The notes beneath the pieces were generated by a model, which saw only the letters and a list, made by a program, of their open reading frames with translations, had not been told where the DNA came from and did no database searches. The position numbers were made by a program, and so were the translations under genes. Source: Acidobacteriota bacterium (GTDB lineage Bacteria; Acidobacteriota; Vicinamibacteria; Vicinamibacterales; 2-12-FULL-66-21). Taken from it: a DNA stretch of 7,913 nucleotides. How positions within the stretch are numbered: position 1 is the first letter of the stretch; every line of letters begins with the position of its first letter. Location of the stretch: contig JABFWM010000217.1 of NCBI GenBank assembly GCA_013362195.1, positions 1 to 7,913 of the forward strand, written 5' to 3'. Positions 1-6,302 of the stretch are shown here, piece after piece.

Positions 1-2
1 AG

Positions 3-587
3 GCCTACGAGCAAGTCGTGGCCAGCCGGTGCCGGATCAGCGACAGTGATGCGGCCGATTACTACCACGCGAACCCCGCGCGCTTCGTGCAGCCCGAACA
101 GCTGCGCGTCTCGCTGATCACGATCGGCGTGGATCCTTCGGCCTCGCGCGCCGACTGGGAGCGCGCGCGGCGCGCGGCGCAGGACGCCGCCCGCCGGATT
201 ACGGCCGGCACGCCGTTCGACACGCTCCTCCGCGAATACTCGAAACCGGAGTCTCCAATGGCGCCGCAGAGCAGCCTGAAGAGCGGCGATCTCGGGTTCG
301 TCCACCGCGGCCAGTTGATCGATGAATTCGAGCGCGCCCTGGCCGGGGCCCGGCCGGGCACCGTCACGCCGGTGATCCAGACGATCTACGGGTTCCATCT
401 GCTGCGCGTCGCGGAGATCCGGCCGCCGGTGCCGAAGTCGTTTCTCGACATGAAGGCGACGATCGTACGCGACCTGACGGAGACGCGCTGCAGCCAGGCG
501 GGCGCCGAGTGGTCCAAGCGGCTGCGCGCCTCCGCGCGCATCGAGATCGTCGAGAGCCGTGTTGCCGGCGGACGCTTCGGGGGATAA
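3..587 (+). CDS. Parvulin/PpiC-type peptidyl-prolyl cis-trans isomerase, C-terminal part (5' end outside window)
   Basis: The reading frame is open to the left edge of the window, so about 194 C-terminal residues are seen and the true start lies upstream; the GTG at 18 is not a credible start. The text around YYHANPARF followed by EQLRVSLI is the usual lead-in of SurA/PpiC proteins. A parvulin rotamase domain follows, with GDLGFVHRGQL, then PGTVTPVIQTIYGFHLLRV, which holds the conserved FH pair near the end of the fold. A short helical tail ends at TAA 585-587. The family isomerises prolyl bonds and chaperones exported proteins in the periplasm. Only 3 bp separate it from the beta-barrel gene, so it probably helps fold the barrel and/or the cytochrome encoded downstream. 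The signal peptide and N-terminal chaperone region cannot be checked because they are off the window. Confidence 0.87.
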   Translation, partial: AYEQVVASRCRISDSDAADYYHANPARFVQPEQLRVSLITIGVDPSASRADWERARRAAQDAARRITAGTPFDTLLREYSKPESPMAPQSSLKSGDLGFVHRGQLIDEFERALAGARPGTVTPVIQTIYGFHLLRVAEIRPPVPKSFLDMKATIVRDLTETRCSQAGAEWSKRLRASARIEIVESRVAGGRFGG

Positions 588-590
588 CGC

Positions 591-2381
591 GTGTCGTGGG
601 TCCGTGCCGTCTTTCCGTGCGTGCTGCTGCTCGTGCCGGTGCTGACCGCCGCGCAGAGCCTGGACGGCACCGTCGACTGGGGGTACGGCCGGTCGACGTT
701 CGACACGGGCGGAGACCAGACGGGCACCGGCTCCTTCACGCAGGCCTACACGCTCGCGTATCGATCGGTGTTGTGGGATCCGCGGTTCGTGAGCTACTCG
801 GGCGAGCTCACCTTCAACCGCAACGCGCTGACGTTCGGCAGCGACGACAGCCGTTCCCAGCAGACAGGCTTCAAGGCGGCCGCGAACCTGTTCGCGACGC
901 GCCCCTTTCGCGCCTCAATCCGCGCCTCCCGCGGCTTCGGCGGTGAGTCGGCGAACTACCCCGAGTCGGGTGCCCTGCGCGGCGGGTTCGCGCTGCCTCC
1001 CGGATCGACGCCGGAGCTGAGGACGGCGCGGTCGGAGTTCGGCGTGAACTGGCAGCTCGTGTCCGCGTCGCTGCCGCGGGTCGAAGTGAGTTACCAGGAC
1101 GCGTCGGCGCGCGTCGCCGCCGGCGACCTGTCGGCGCTTCAGCGTCAGAGCTCGCTGCAGGCGCTGGTCGCGCGCGAAGGGCCGCGCCTCCGCAACACCC
1201 TGCGCTATCAGCGCGACGGCTTCGACAGTGGCCTGTCGCATGCATTCCGTCAGCATTACAGCGAGCTTGGCTACGAGCTGGTCGCGCGGGCCACAGACAA
1301 GACATGGGGCACGGTGCGCGCCGGACGCCGGACCACCTACTCGCTCTTCGACGTCCCGGACCGCTTCACCGACATCGGCGTCGACGCCTACCGTCCGCCG
1401 CCGGGCGGCGAGGTGTCGCTCGGCTACGCCACCGCCACCCTCGCGCATCAAAGCGCGTCGCGGCTGTCCGCCGACCTGAACGTCGGCTTCGATCGCGAGC
1501 ATTCCGCCGGCGGCAGCACGGGCGCGCTGCTCACGACGGCGACTACGCGCTACCGCCCGTTTGCCGGTCTGGTGCTGCACGGCAGCGGGACCTATGGAGA
1601 ACGCAACCAGGATGTCGGCGGCGCACATGTGATGGTGCTCACGAGCGGCGGCCTCGCAGGGGCCGAGTACAGCCTCGCGACCCGGCTCGGACGCGCCACG
1701 GCTGCGTATGAAACGGGCCGCGGCTGGAACCGGAGCGATCGCGGCCGCGACGGCGAATCCCGGCTGTGGCGCGCACGCACCGACGTCGCGACCGGCGTGC
1801 TCAAGTTCGTGCAGCTCGGCGCCGGCTACGAGCGCGGCCGCTCCCGCGACGAGCTGCTCGCCTTCGGCAACCAGTGGCAGGAGCGAACCCATGCCAGCGC
1901 GCGGAGTGCGCTGACCTCGCGTATCACCCTCGACGCCAGCTATGAAATCGCGGCCATCGATCGCGGGGACGCCTCGCAGCTGTTCCGCACGCGCTACACC
2001 CAGGCGGCGGCGTCGGCATCGTTCGAGCTGACCCGCGAGCGCCGCCTCGCGTTCACAGCCGGCCGATTCCAGAACCGTGCGTTCACCGGCGACGACGCCA
2101 ACGAGTACGCGGGTGTGGCGTTCACCGGCGTGTTGATCGGGCCCGTGCACGTCACCGTGACGGCGCGCCGCGAGCACACGGCCTCCGCCGCCGCGCGGCT
2201 CGATCAGGACGGCTACTACACCAGCGGCGTCCTCGACTATCGGCTGCGCCTGTTCACCTTCGGCGTCGAGCACCGCTACACCACGCTCGCGCTCACCACC
2301 GCCGATCGGATGGATCCGCACGCCTTTACGGGCAACCAGTTTCTCGTCCGCGTCGGCCGACGCTTCGCATTGACGCCATGA
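591..2381 (+). CDS. Predicted outer-membrane beta-barrel (porin-like) protein
   Basis: This 596-residue protein starts at GTG 591, 3 bp after the isomerase stop and behind a purine-rich GGGGGA at 579-584. The N-terminus is a clear signal peptide: an Arg at residue 5, a hydrophobic run VLLLVPVL, and a likely cut after TAA near residue 21. The rest alternates polar and hydrophobic residues in short strands rich in Tyr, Arg, Gly and Thr (for example HYSELGYELVAR and TWGTVRAGRRTTYS), separated by Gly/Asp-rich turns. It ends in a strand-like segment, QFLVRVGRRFALTP, much like the last strand of outer-membrane barrels. It has no TonB box, plug domain or CXXCH motif that I can see. I do not recognise a named family; the barrel call rests on composition and pattern. 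Placed between a foldase and a multiheme cytochrome, it could be the porin that holds or exports a cytochrome. The gene ends in an ATGA overlap with the next gene. Confidence 0.72.
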   Translation: MSWVRAVFPCVLLLVPVLTAAQSLDGTVDWGYGRSTFDTGGDQTGTGSFTQAYTLAYRSVLWDPRFVSYSGELTFNRNALTFGSDDSRSQQTGFKAAANLFATRPFRASIRASRGFGGESANYPESGALRGGFALPPGSTPELRTARSEFGVNWQLVSASLPRVEVSYQDASARVAAGDLSALQRQSSLQALVAREGPRLRNTLRYQRDGFDSGLSHAFRQHYSELGYELVARATDKTWGTVRAGRRTTYSLFDVPDRFTDIGVDAYRPPPGGEVSLGYATATLAHQSASRLSADLNVGFDREHSAGGSTGALLTTATTRYRPFAGLVLHGSGTYGERNQDVGGAHVMVLTSGGLAGAEYSLATRLGRATAAYETGRGWNRSDRGRDGESRLWRARTDVATGVLKFVQLGAGYERGRSRDELLAFGNQWQERTHASARSALTSRITLDASYEIAAIDRGDASQLFRTRYTQAAASASFELTRERRLAFTAGRFQNRAFTGDDANEYAGVAFTGVLIGPVHVTVTARREHTASAAARLDQDGYYTSGVLDYRLRLFTFGVEHRYTTLALTTADRMDPHAFTGNQFLVRVGRRFALTP

Positions 2382-3430
2382 CCGCTCTCTGTGTCCGGTT
2401 CCGTTCGTTGCTGGTCGCGCTCGCGCTGCCGACCGCGGTGGCAGCCGTCGCCGTCCTGCGCGCCGAGAGCACCGGTGCGGATCGTCCGATCGCGCAAGCG
2501 CGTCCGGCCGCGCCGCGGCCCGAACGCGTGTGGCCCGAGCCGCCGGCGCAGCCGCGCATCCGCTTCGTCACGTCGCTGGCGCCGCAGACGTCGGTTCGCC
2601 GGTCGCTGTTCCGCCGGATGTGGCGTGTCATCACCGGCGGCGGCGACGTTCCCGTCATGGCGCAGCCCTACGGCGTGGCCATGGGCTCCGAGCGCCGTCT
2701 GTATGTCGCCGACACCGGCGGCCACGCGGTGCACGCCTACGATCTGCGGGACGGCAGCTACTCGAAGCTCGAGGTCGAGGGCGACTCGTTGATTGGCGTG
2801 GCCACGCTTGGCGGCCGCCTGTTCGTCACCGATTCCGTGGCCGGCCGGGTGATCTGTATGAACGCGAGCGGCCGCAGGCAGTGGAGCGTGGGCCGCGAGG
2901 CCGGACTGCAGCGTCCGACCGGCATCGTTGCCGCCGACGATCGCCTGCAGGTCGTCGACACGCTGGGCCATCGCATCGTCACGCTCAGCCCCGAGGGGCG
3001 CGTGCTCGGATCGTTCGGATCGCGGGGCGGCGAACCGGGCCAGTTCAACTACCCGACGAACATCGCGCGCGATCAGGACGGGCGCCTGTACGTCACCGAC
3101 AGCATGAACTTCCGCGTCCAGATCCTGACGGCCCAGGGACGGCACCTCTCGTCGTTCGGGCACCTCGGCGATGGATCCGGAGATTTCAACCGGCCGAAAG
3201 GCGTGGCGGTCGACAGCGACGGGCACATCTACGTCGTCGAGGGGCTGCACGACGTGGTGCAGATCTTCGATCGCGACGGGCGCTTCCTTCTCAGCTTTGC
3301 CGGACCGGGGCACGGCGACGGCGAACTGTGGCTGGGGACGGGCATCGCGATCGCGGATGACCGCATCTACGTCGCCGACTCCTCGAACGGCCGCGTGCAG
3401 GTGTTCGAGTACTTGAAGGAGGCGCGGTGA
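2378..3430 (+). CDS. Secreted six-blade NHL-repeat beta-propeller protein
   Basis: This is a 350-residue protein whose ATG overlaps the barrel stop by 4 bp (ATGA). No good Shine-Dalgarno is seen, so translation is probably coupled. Residues 9-27 form a signal peptide or membrane anchor with Arg residues in front. A short linker carries VWPEPPAQPRIRFV (51-64), a lead-in that I recall from NHL proteins encoded beside multiheme cytochromes. Six NHL blades follow, beginning near residues 96, 137, 179, 225, 272 and 319. Each has the pattern P-x-G-[IV]-A ... D-x-[RL]-[IL]-Y-V-[TA]-D ... R-[VI]-x-[VI], as in RLYVADTGGHAV, RLYVTDSMNFRVQIL and RIYVADSSNGRVQVF. Blade one is the least regular at its entry. 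Such propellers act as binding scaffolds in the periplasm or outside the cell and usually lack catalysis. The operon position suggests a structural partner of the cytochrome or barrel. Confidence 0.87.
   Translation: MTALCVRFRSLLVALALPTAVAAVAVLRAESTGADRPIAQARPAAPRPERVWPEPPAQPRIRFVTSLAPQTSVRRSLFRRMWRVITGGGDVPVMAQPYGVAMGSERRLYVADTGGHAVHAYDLRDGSYSKLEVEGDSLIGVATLGGRLFVTDSVAGRVICMNASGRRQWSVGREAGLQRPTGIVAADDRLQVVDTLGHRIVTLSPEGRVLGSFGSRGGEPGQFNYPTNIARDQDGRLYVTDSMNFRVQILTAQGRHLSSFGHLGDGSGDFNRPKGVAVDSDGHIYVVEGLHDVVQIFDRDGRFLLSFAGPGHGDGELWLGTGIAIADDRIYVADSSNGRVQVFEYLKEAR
3416..3422 (+). promoter_or_regulatory. Strong ribosome binding site of the cytochrome gene
   Basis: AAGGAGG, a full match to the anti-Shine-Dalgarno sequence, lies inside the last codons of the NHL gene and 4 bp ahead of the GTG at 3427. 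It supports this GTG as the start over the internal ATG at 3475, which would remove most of the signal peptide. It is the best Shine-Dalgarno in the operon, consistent with the cytochrome being the most heavily translated product. Confidence 0.75.
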
Positions 3431-5220
3431 GCCGCGTGCTGGCGCGGCTCACGCCGCTGGCACTGCTCTTCATCATGGCGATCACGTTTCAGATGAGGAC
3501 GAGGGCGCAGGCGCCCGTGTCGTCGCCGCTGAACAAGCACAACCTTTCTGTGAGCGGCCTGGGAACCGTGCGGGCGACGGCGACGACCGAGATCTGCATC
3601 TTCTGCCACGCGCCGCACAACGCGAGCCCCGCGCCGCCGCTCTGGAACCAGGGCGAATCGGGCGTGACCTACACGCCGTACAGCAGCACCACGATGGCGG
3701 GGTCGCCCGGCGCGCCGACGGGGTCGGCGAAGTTGTGTCTGAGCTGCCACGACGGCACCGTCGCGATCGGCGCCACGCTGTCGAGGGGGTCGATTGCCAT
3801 GACGGGGCTGAACGCGGCGTCGCACCTGACCGGTGCGGCGGTGCTCGGGGCCGACCTCTCGGACGATCATCCGATCTCGTTCGTGCCCGTGACCGGCCCG
3901 CAGATCGTGAACCCGCCGACGGGCGACCCGGTGAAGCTCGATCCGCACGGGATGCTGCAGTGCCGAAGCTGCCACGATCCCCACCAGCAGGACCTCGATT
4001 CGGTCACGCACAAGTTCCTCGTCAAGCGCAATACGCAGTCGGCTCTGTGCCTGACGTGCCACCAGAAGGCCTACTGGTCGACCACGCCCAGCTCGCATCG
4101 CGTCTCGACGAAGCCGTTCACGGCCTTGCAGGGCGCGCACACCGGCTATACCACCGTCGCGGACAACGGGTGTGAAAACTGCCACAAGCCGCATACGGCG
4201 CGCAACGCGAGCCGCATGCTGAAGGATGTCGAGGAAAAGACCTGTGATGCGTGCCACGGGCTGAGTGGCATCGCGGCAACGAACATCTCGGCGGAATTCA
4301 CCAAGGCCTACCGCCATCCCGTCTACAGCGTGACGCCATCGGCGCACGACGCGTCGGAGTCTCCGGCGTCGGCGAGGTTCAAGCTGCCCGAGACGAGCGC
4401 CACGGCGGCGCGTCACGCCGAATGCGCGGACTGCCACAACCCGCATGCCAGCCACGCGGCCGCGGCCACCGCGCCGAAGGGATCGGGACGGCTTGCGGGC
4501 GTCTGGGGAATCGACCGCAACGGCCTGCGCGTGGAACCGGCGGGCTCGCCGCCCTCGGTGAGCGAGTACGAGATCTGCTTCAAGTGCCACGGCGATTCCG
4601 CGAACAAGGCGGAGCCGACGGGGCCCTCTCCACCGTATCCGACCCGCCAGGCGCCGCAGTTCAACAAGCGGCTGCAGTTCGATCCGGCCAACCCGTCGTA
4701 CCACCCGGTGGAAGCGGCGGGGCGCAGCACCTTCGTGCCGAGCCTCGTCGCGCCGTGGACGACCGGCAGCGTCATCTACTGCACCGACTGCCACGACAAC
4801 GACAGCGGCCCGAAGGCGCCGGCGCCGGGCAGCGGGCCGGCTGGCCCGCACGGATCGAACTACAAGCATCTGCTGGTGGCGCGCTACGACATGGACACGG
4901 GCACGATGGCCGAATCCCAGGCCGCGTACGCGCTCTGTTACAAGTGCCACAGTCGGACGAGCATTCTGTCCGACGCCTCGTTCAAGGAACACAGCCGGCA
5001 CCTGACGATCGCCGCGGCCCCCTGTTCGGTCTGCCACGATCCGCATGGCATCAGCAGCACGCAGGGCACCACGACCAACAACAGCCGCCTGATCAACTTC
5101 GACACGCGGTTCGTCTCACCCAGTTCCAGCGGGCGTCTGCGGTTCGAGGTCACCGGCGCGGGGAGAGGCCAGTGCTATCTCACGTGCCACGGCAGGGACC
5201 ACGACCCACGCGGCTACTGA
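3427..5220 (+). CDS. Secreted dodecaheme c-type cytochrome (11 CXXCH plus one CX3CH)
   Basis: This 597-residue protein starts at GTG 3427, overlapping the NHL stop by 4 bp, with a strong Shine-Dalgarno AAGGAGG at 3416-3422. A signal peptide (residues 1 to about 27-29, hydrophobic core LALLFIMAI, cut near TRAQA) sends it across the inner membrane. There is no lipobox cysteine. Canonical heme sites begin at Cys 57, 104, 179, 208, 249, 273, 333, 384, 452, 504 and 533. A twelfth site at 583-588 reads CYLTCH, with three residues between the cysteines. All 24 cysteines fall in these sites. Five sites continue as CXXCHxPH, the doubled-CXXCH signature. I count 22 further histidines, enough for bis-His ligation of all twelve hemes. 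The protein ends in GRDHDPRGY right after the last heme site. Maturation would need the cell's cytochrome c assembly system, not present here. The likely role is long-range electron transfer at or beyond the outer membrane, inferred from heme number and neighbours. Confidence 0.95.
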   Translation: MSRVLARLTPLALLFIMAITFQMRTRAQAPVSSPLNKHNLSVSGLGTVRATATTEICIFCHAPHNASPAPPLWNQGESGVTYTPYSSTTMAGSPGAPTGSAKLCLSCHDGTVAIGATLSRGSIAMTGLNAASHLTGAAVLGADLSDDHPISFVPVTGPQIVNPPTGDPVKLDPHGMLQCRSCHDPHQQDLDSVTHKFLVKRNTQSALCLTCHQKAYWSTTPSSHRVSTKPFTALQGAHTGYTTVADNGCENCHKPHTARNASRMLKDVEEKTCDACHGLSGIAATNISAEFTKAYRHPVYSVTPSAHDASESPASARFKLPETSATAARHAECADCHNPHASHAAAATAPKGSGRLAGVWGIDRNGLRVEPAGSPPSVSEYEICFKCHGDSANKAEPTGPSPPYPTRQAPQFNKRLQFDPANPSYHPVEAAGRSTFVPSLVAPWTTGSVIYCTDCHDNDSGPKAPAPGSGPAGPHGSNYKHLLVARYDMDTGTMAESQAAYALCYKCHSRTSILSDASFKEHSRHLTIAAAPCSVCHDPHGISSTQGTTTNNSRLINFDTRFVSPSSSGRLRFEVTGAGRGQCYLTCHGRDHDPRGY

Positions 5221-5488
5221 GGCGCATGCATATGGTCGGCGATCGGAAGGATTCGAGGCGGTTGGCAGGCACGTCGAGGGATGGAGCGGCGATCCCGCGA
5301 CCCGACGAGGGCGATCCGCGCAGCGGCGAAGGCCGGGGATTCAAGGACACGGTGCAGCACGATGCGCAGACGCTCTCGCTGGCGCATCGGCGGCGGGATC
5401 ACCTGTATTGGATGGACACGGCAGGTCTTCCTCGGTTTTGACCCGCTCGTCCATGCCCGGGATGGGTTGAGGCATCCGGTGCCGCAAA

Positions 5489-5514
5489 GAACGGTGACAG
5501 TCACACTTCCGGGC
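5489..5514. repeat. 26-bp direct repeat, copy 1, REP-like with internal palindrome
   Basis: This is a perfect copy of the 26 bases found again 44 bp further on at 5533-5558. Its centre, GTGACAGTCAC at 5494-5504, is a perfect inverted repeat of 5+5 bp around one base. The element begins GAACG and ends ACTTCCGGGC. Its TTCCGGG (5507-5513) can also pair with CCCGGAA at 5529-5535, giving an alternative hairpin across the 18-bp spacer. Short GTGAC-centred palindromes like this occur as dispersed repeats in several soil-bacterial genomes and are often discussed with REP-associated (Y1) transposases; that link is recollection, and no transposase is present here. Confidence 0.88.
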
Positions 5515-5532
5515 GCGCGATGCCCAGCCCCG

Positions 5533-5558
5533 GAACGGTGACAGTCACACTTCCGGGC
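5533..5558. repeat. 26-bp direct repeat, copy 2, REP-like with extended palindrome
   Basis: This copy is identical over 26 bases to 5489-5514. Here the flank extends the dyad: CCCGGAA (5529-5535), two bases, GTGAC, A, GTCAC (5538-5548), two bases, TTCCGGG (5551-5557). The whole is a 29-bp imperfect palindrome with only two unpaired positions per arm. As RNA or single-stranded DNA it would fold into a stable stem. No T-run follows, so a classical terminator is unlikely. Confidence 0.88.
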
Positions 5559-5701
5559 CGCCGGATGGCGCGATCACCGGGAACACCGGCCGTATTTTGA
5601 GAGAGGAGCAACGCCGCCAGCCGGGATGCCTCGCCCGCGCGGTGGTCCTGATCGTCCGCGGTCGGTTGTCAGCATTACACGTCACCTCATAGATTGGAGA
5701 A

Positions 5702-6139
5702 ATGGCACTTCAACGGATGGACAACGTGGGAATCGTCGTCGACGACCTCGCCGCGACGGTTGATTTCTTTCGCGAGCTCGGCCTCGAGCTCGAAGGGCGG
5801 GCCACAATCGAAGGCGAATGGGCCGGACGCGTCACTGGACTCGCCGAGCAGCGGGTCGAGATTGCCATGATGCGCACGCCGGACGGCCACGGCCGGTTGG
5901 AGCTCTCCCGGTTTCTCACGCCGCGTGTCGTCGCGGACCACCGGAACGCCCCCGTGAATGCTCTCGGCTACCTGCGCGTCATGTTCGCCGTGGACGACAT
6001 CGACGAGACGCTCGAGAGGCTCCGCACGCGCGGCGCGCAGCTCGTGGGCGAGGTGGTCCAGTATGAAGACGCGTATCGGCTCTGCTACATCCGCGGCCCT
6101 GAAGGGATCCTCATTGGACTCGCCCAGGAGCTCAGCTGA
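5702..6139 (+). CDS. VOC-superfamily (glyoxalase/bleomycin-resistance type) protein
   Basis: This 145-residue cytoplasmic protein starts at ATG 5702. GGAGA at 5696-5700 sits very close to this ATG. The second in-frame ATG (Met6, 5717) is possible but poorly spaced from the same site. It is a single VOC domain. The first beta-alpha module carries MDNVGIVVDDLAATVDFFREL (near 6-26) and ends in GRLELSRF (64-71), where Glu67 fits a metal-ligand position. The second begins LGYLRVMFAVDDIDETLERL (88-107) and closes with YIRGPEGILIGLAQE (129-143). The usual first-strand His is replaced by Asn8. The family includes metal-dependent lyases, epimerases, dioxygenases and resistance proteins, so the substrate cannot be assigned. 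It is similar in kind to uncharacterised glyoxalases common in soil bacteria. A 163-bp gap separates it from marR, so it is probably transcribed separately. Confidence 0.86.
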   Translation: MALQRMDNVGIVVDDLAATVDFFRELGLELEGRATIEGEWAGRVTGLAEQRVEIAMMRTPDGHGRLELSRFLTPRVVADHRNAPVNALGYLRVMFAVDDIDETLERLRTRGAQLVGEVVQYEDAYRLCYIRGPEGILIGLAQELS

Positions 6140-6152
6140 GCACCACGCCGCG

Positions 6153-6162
6153 TTACACACTG
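6153..6162. promoter_or_regulatory. Possible operator half-site downstream of the VOC gene
   Basis: TTACACACTG here is the reverse complement of CAGTGTGTAA, a 10-base string also present in the doxX operator (6818-6827) and with one change in the marR operator. The other half (TCTCC) does not match the palindrome, so at best it is a degenerate auxiliary site about 115 bp upstream of the marR operator. A chance match is quite possible. Confidence 0.25.
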
Positions 6163-6264
6163 TCTCCCCCAACCTGATCGAACACTCGCGCGACGGCAGG
6201 CGGCCCCCGCTTCCCCTCCGGAAGGCGGTCGAGCAGACGCGACGTCCGCCAGCGGCTTGTCGGA

Positions 6265-6287
6265 GTCTTGACACTGAGTGTGTAAAC
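6265..6287. promoter_or_regulatory. Predicted MarR operator O1, in the marR promoter
   Basis: The core ACACT-G-AGTGT (6271-6281) is a perfect 5+5 bp palindrome. The right arm continues GTAAAC, as in the site upstream of doxX, and the outer arms pair partly (G6265 with C6287, T6266 with A6286, T6268 with A6284). It covers half of the -35 box and the start of the spacer. A site of this size and symmetry fits a MarR dimer, and its place just upstream of the marR start argues for autorepression. Binding by this protein is inferred from position and from the repeated site. Confidence 0.68.
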
Positions 6288-6296
6288 ACCTATTAT
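6268..6296 (+). promoter_or_regulatory. Sigma-70 type promoter of the marR gene
   Basis: A perfect -35 box TTGACA (6268-6273) and a -10 box TATTAT (6291-6296, one mismatch to TATAAT) are separated by exactly 17 bp, which is unusually close to consensus for a GC-rich genome. Transcription should begin near 6302-6304. This coincides with the in-frame GTG at 6303, so the message would have essentially no 5' leader. The -35 box shares bases with the palindrome at 6271-6281, so a bound regulator would block RNA polymerase. Confidence 0.78.
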
Positions 6297-6302
6297 GGTG
6301 GC

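Larger units (their letters stand above)
5221..5701. other. Intergenic region of about 480 bp without a convincing gene
   Basis: After the cytochrome stop there is no gene that I can support. Short open frames exist on both strands (5226-5441 and 5281-5541 on +, 5214-5504 on -), but their translations are Arg/Pro-rich, show no domain and have no convincing ribosome site. I see no GC hairpin followed by a T-run, so the operon end is not marked by an obvious intrinsic terminator. The region holds the pair of 26-bp repeats at 5489-5558. It ends with GGAGA just before the VOC gene start. It may include decayed sequence, but nothing recognisable remains. Confidence 0.6.

Noticed and set aside
915..2321. 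Long open frame on the - strand (468 codons) opposite the beta-barrel gene
   Set aside because: Its translation is Arg/Ala/Gly-rich with no domain. The + strand gene has a signal peptide, good spacing and strand pattern. Long antisense frames are common in GC-rich genes.
2276..3313. Open frame on the - strand (345 codons) opposite the NHL gene
   Set aside because: It has no recognisable domain, and the regular NHL repeats on the + strand explain the coding signal.
3367..5046. Long open frame on the - strand (559 codons) opposite the cytochrome gene
   Set aside because: It is a low-complexity Arg/Val-rich translation that would be antisense to twelve intact heme motifs; it is a frame shadow.
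4251..5441. 396-codon + strand frame overlapping the cytochrome and running past its stop
   Set aside because: Most of it is the +1 shadow of the heme gene. The tail after 5220 shows no recognisable protein and no ribosome site.
5281..5541. 86-codon + frame and a 96-codon - frame in the intergenic gap
   Set aside because: Both are Arg/Pro-rich, lack a Shine-Dalgarno and a known domain, and read through a repeat element.
5538..5557. Intrinsic terminator at the second repeat
   Set aside because: A stem can form, but no T-run follows, and the site is over 300 bp past the cytochrome stop.
5489..5558. CRISPR array
   Set aside because: There are only two repeat copies with an 18-bp spacer, the repeat is strongly palindromic throughout, and no cas gene is nearby.
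5675..5680. TTACAC upstream of the VOC gene as another MarR half-site
   Set aside because: Only six bases match the operator arm and the following bases diverge, so it is expected by chance.
5666..5693. Promoter for the VOC gene (TTGTCA, 16 bp, CATAGA)
   Set aside because: The boxes are weak and would place the transcription start at the ATG. Without support it is not distinguishable from chance, although some promoter must lie in this region.
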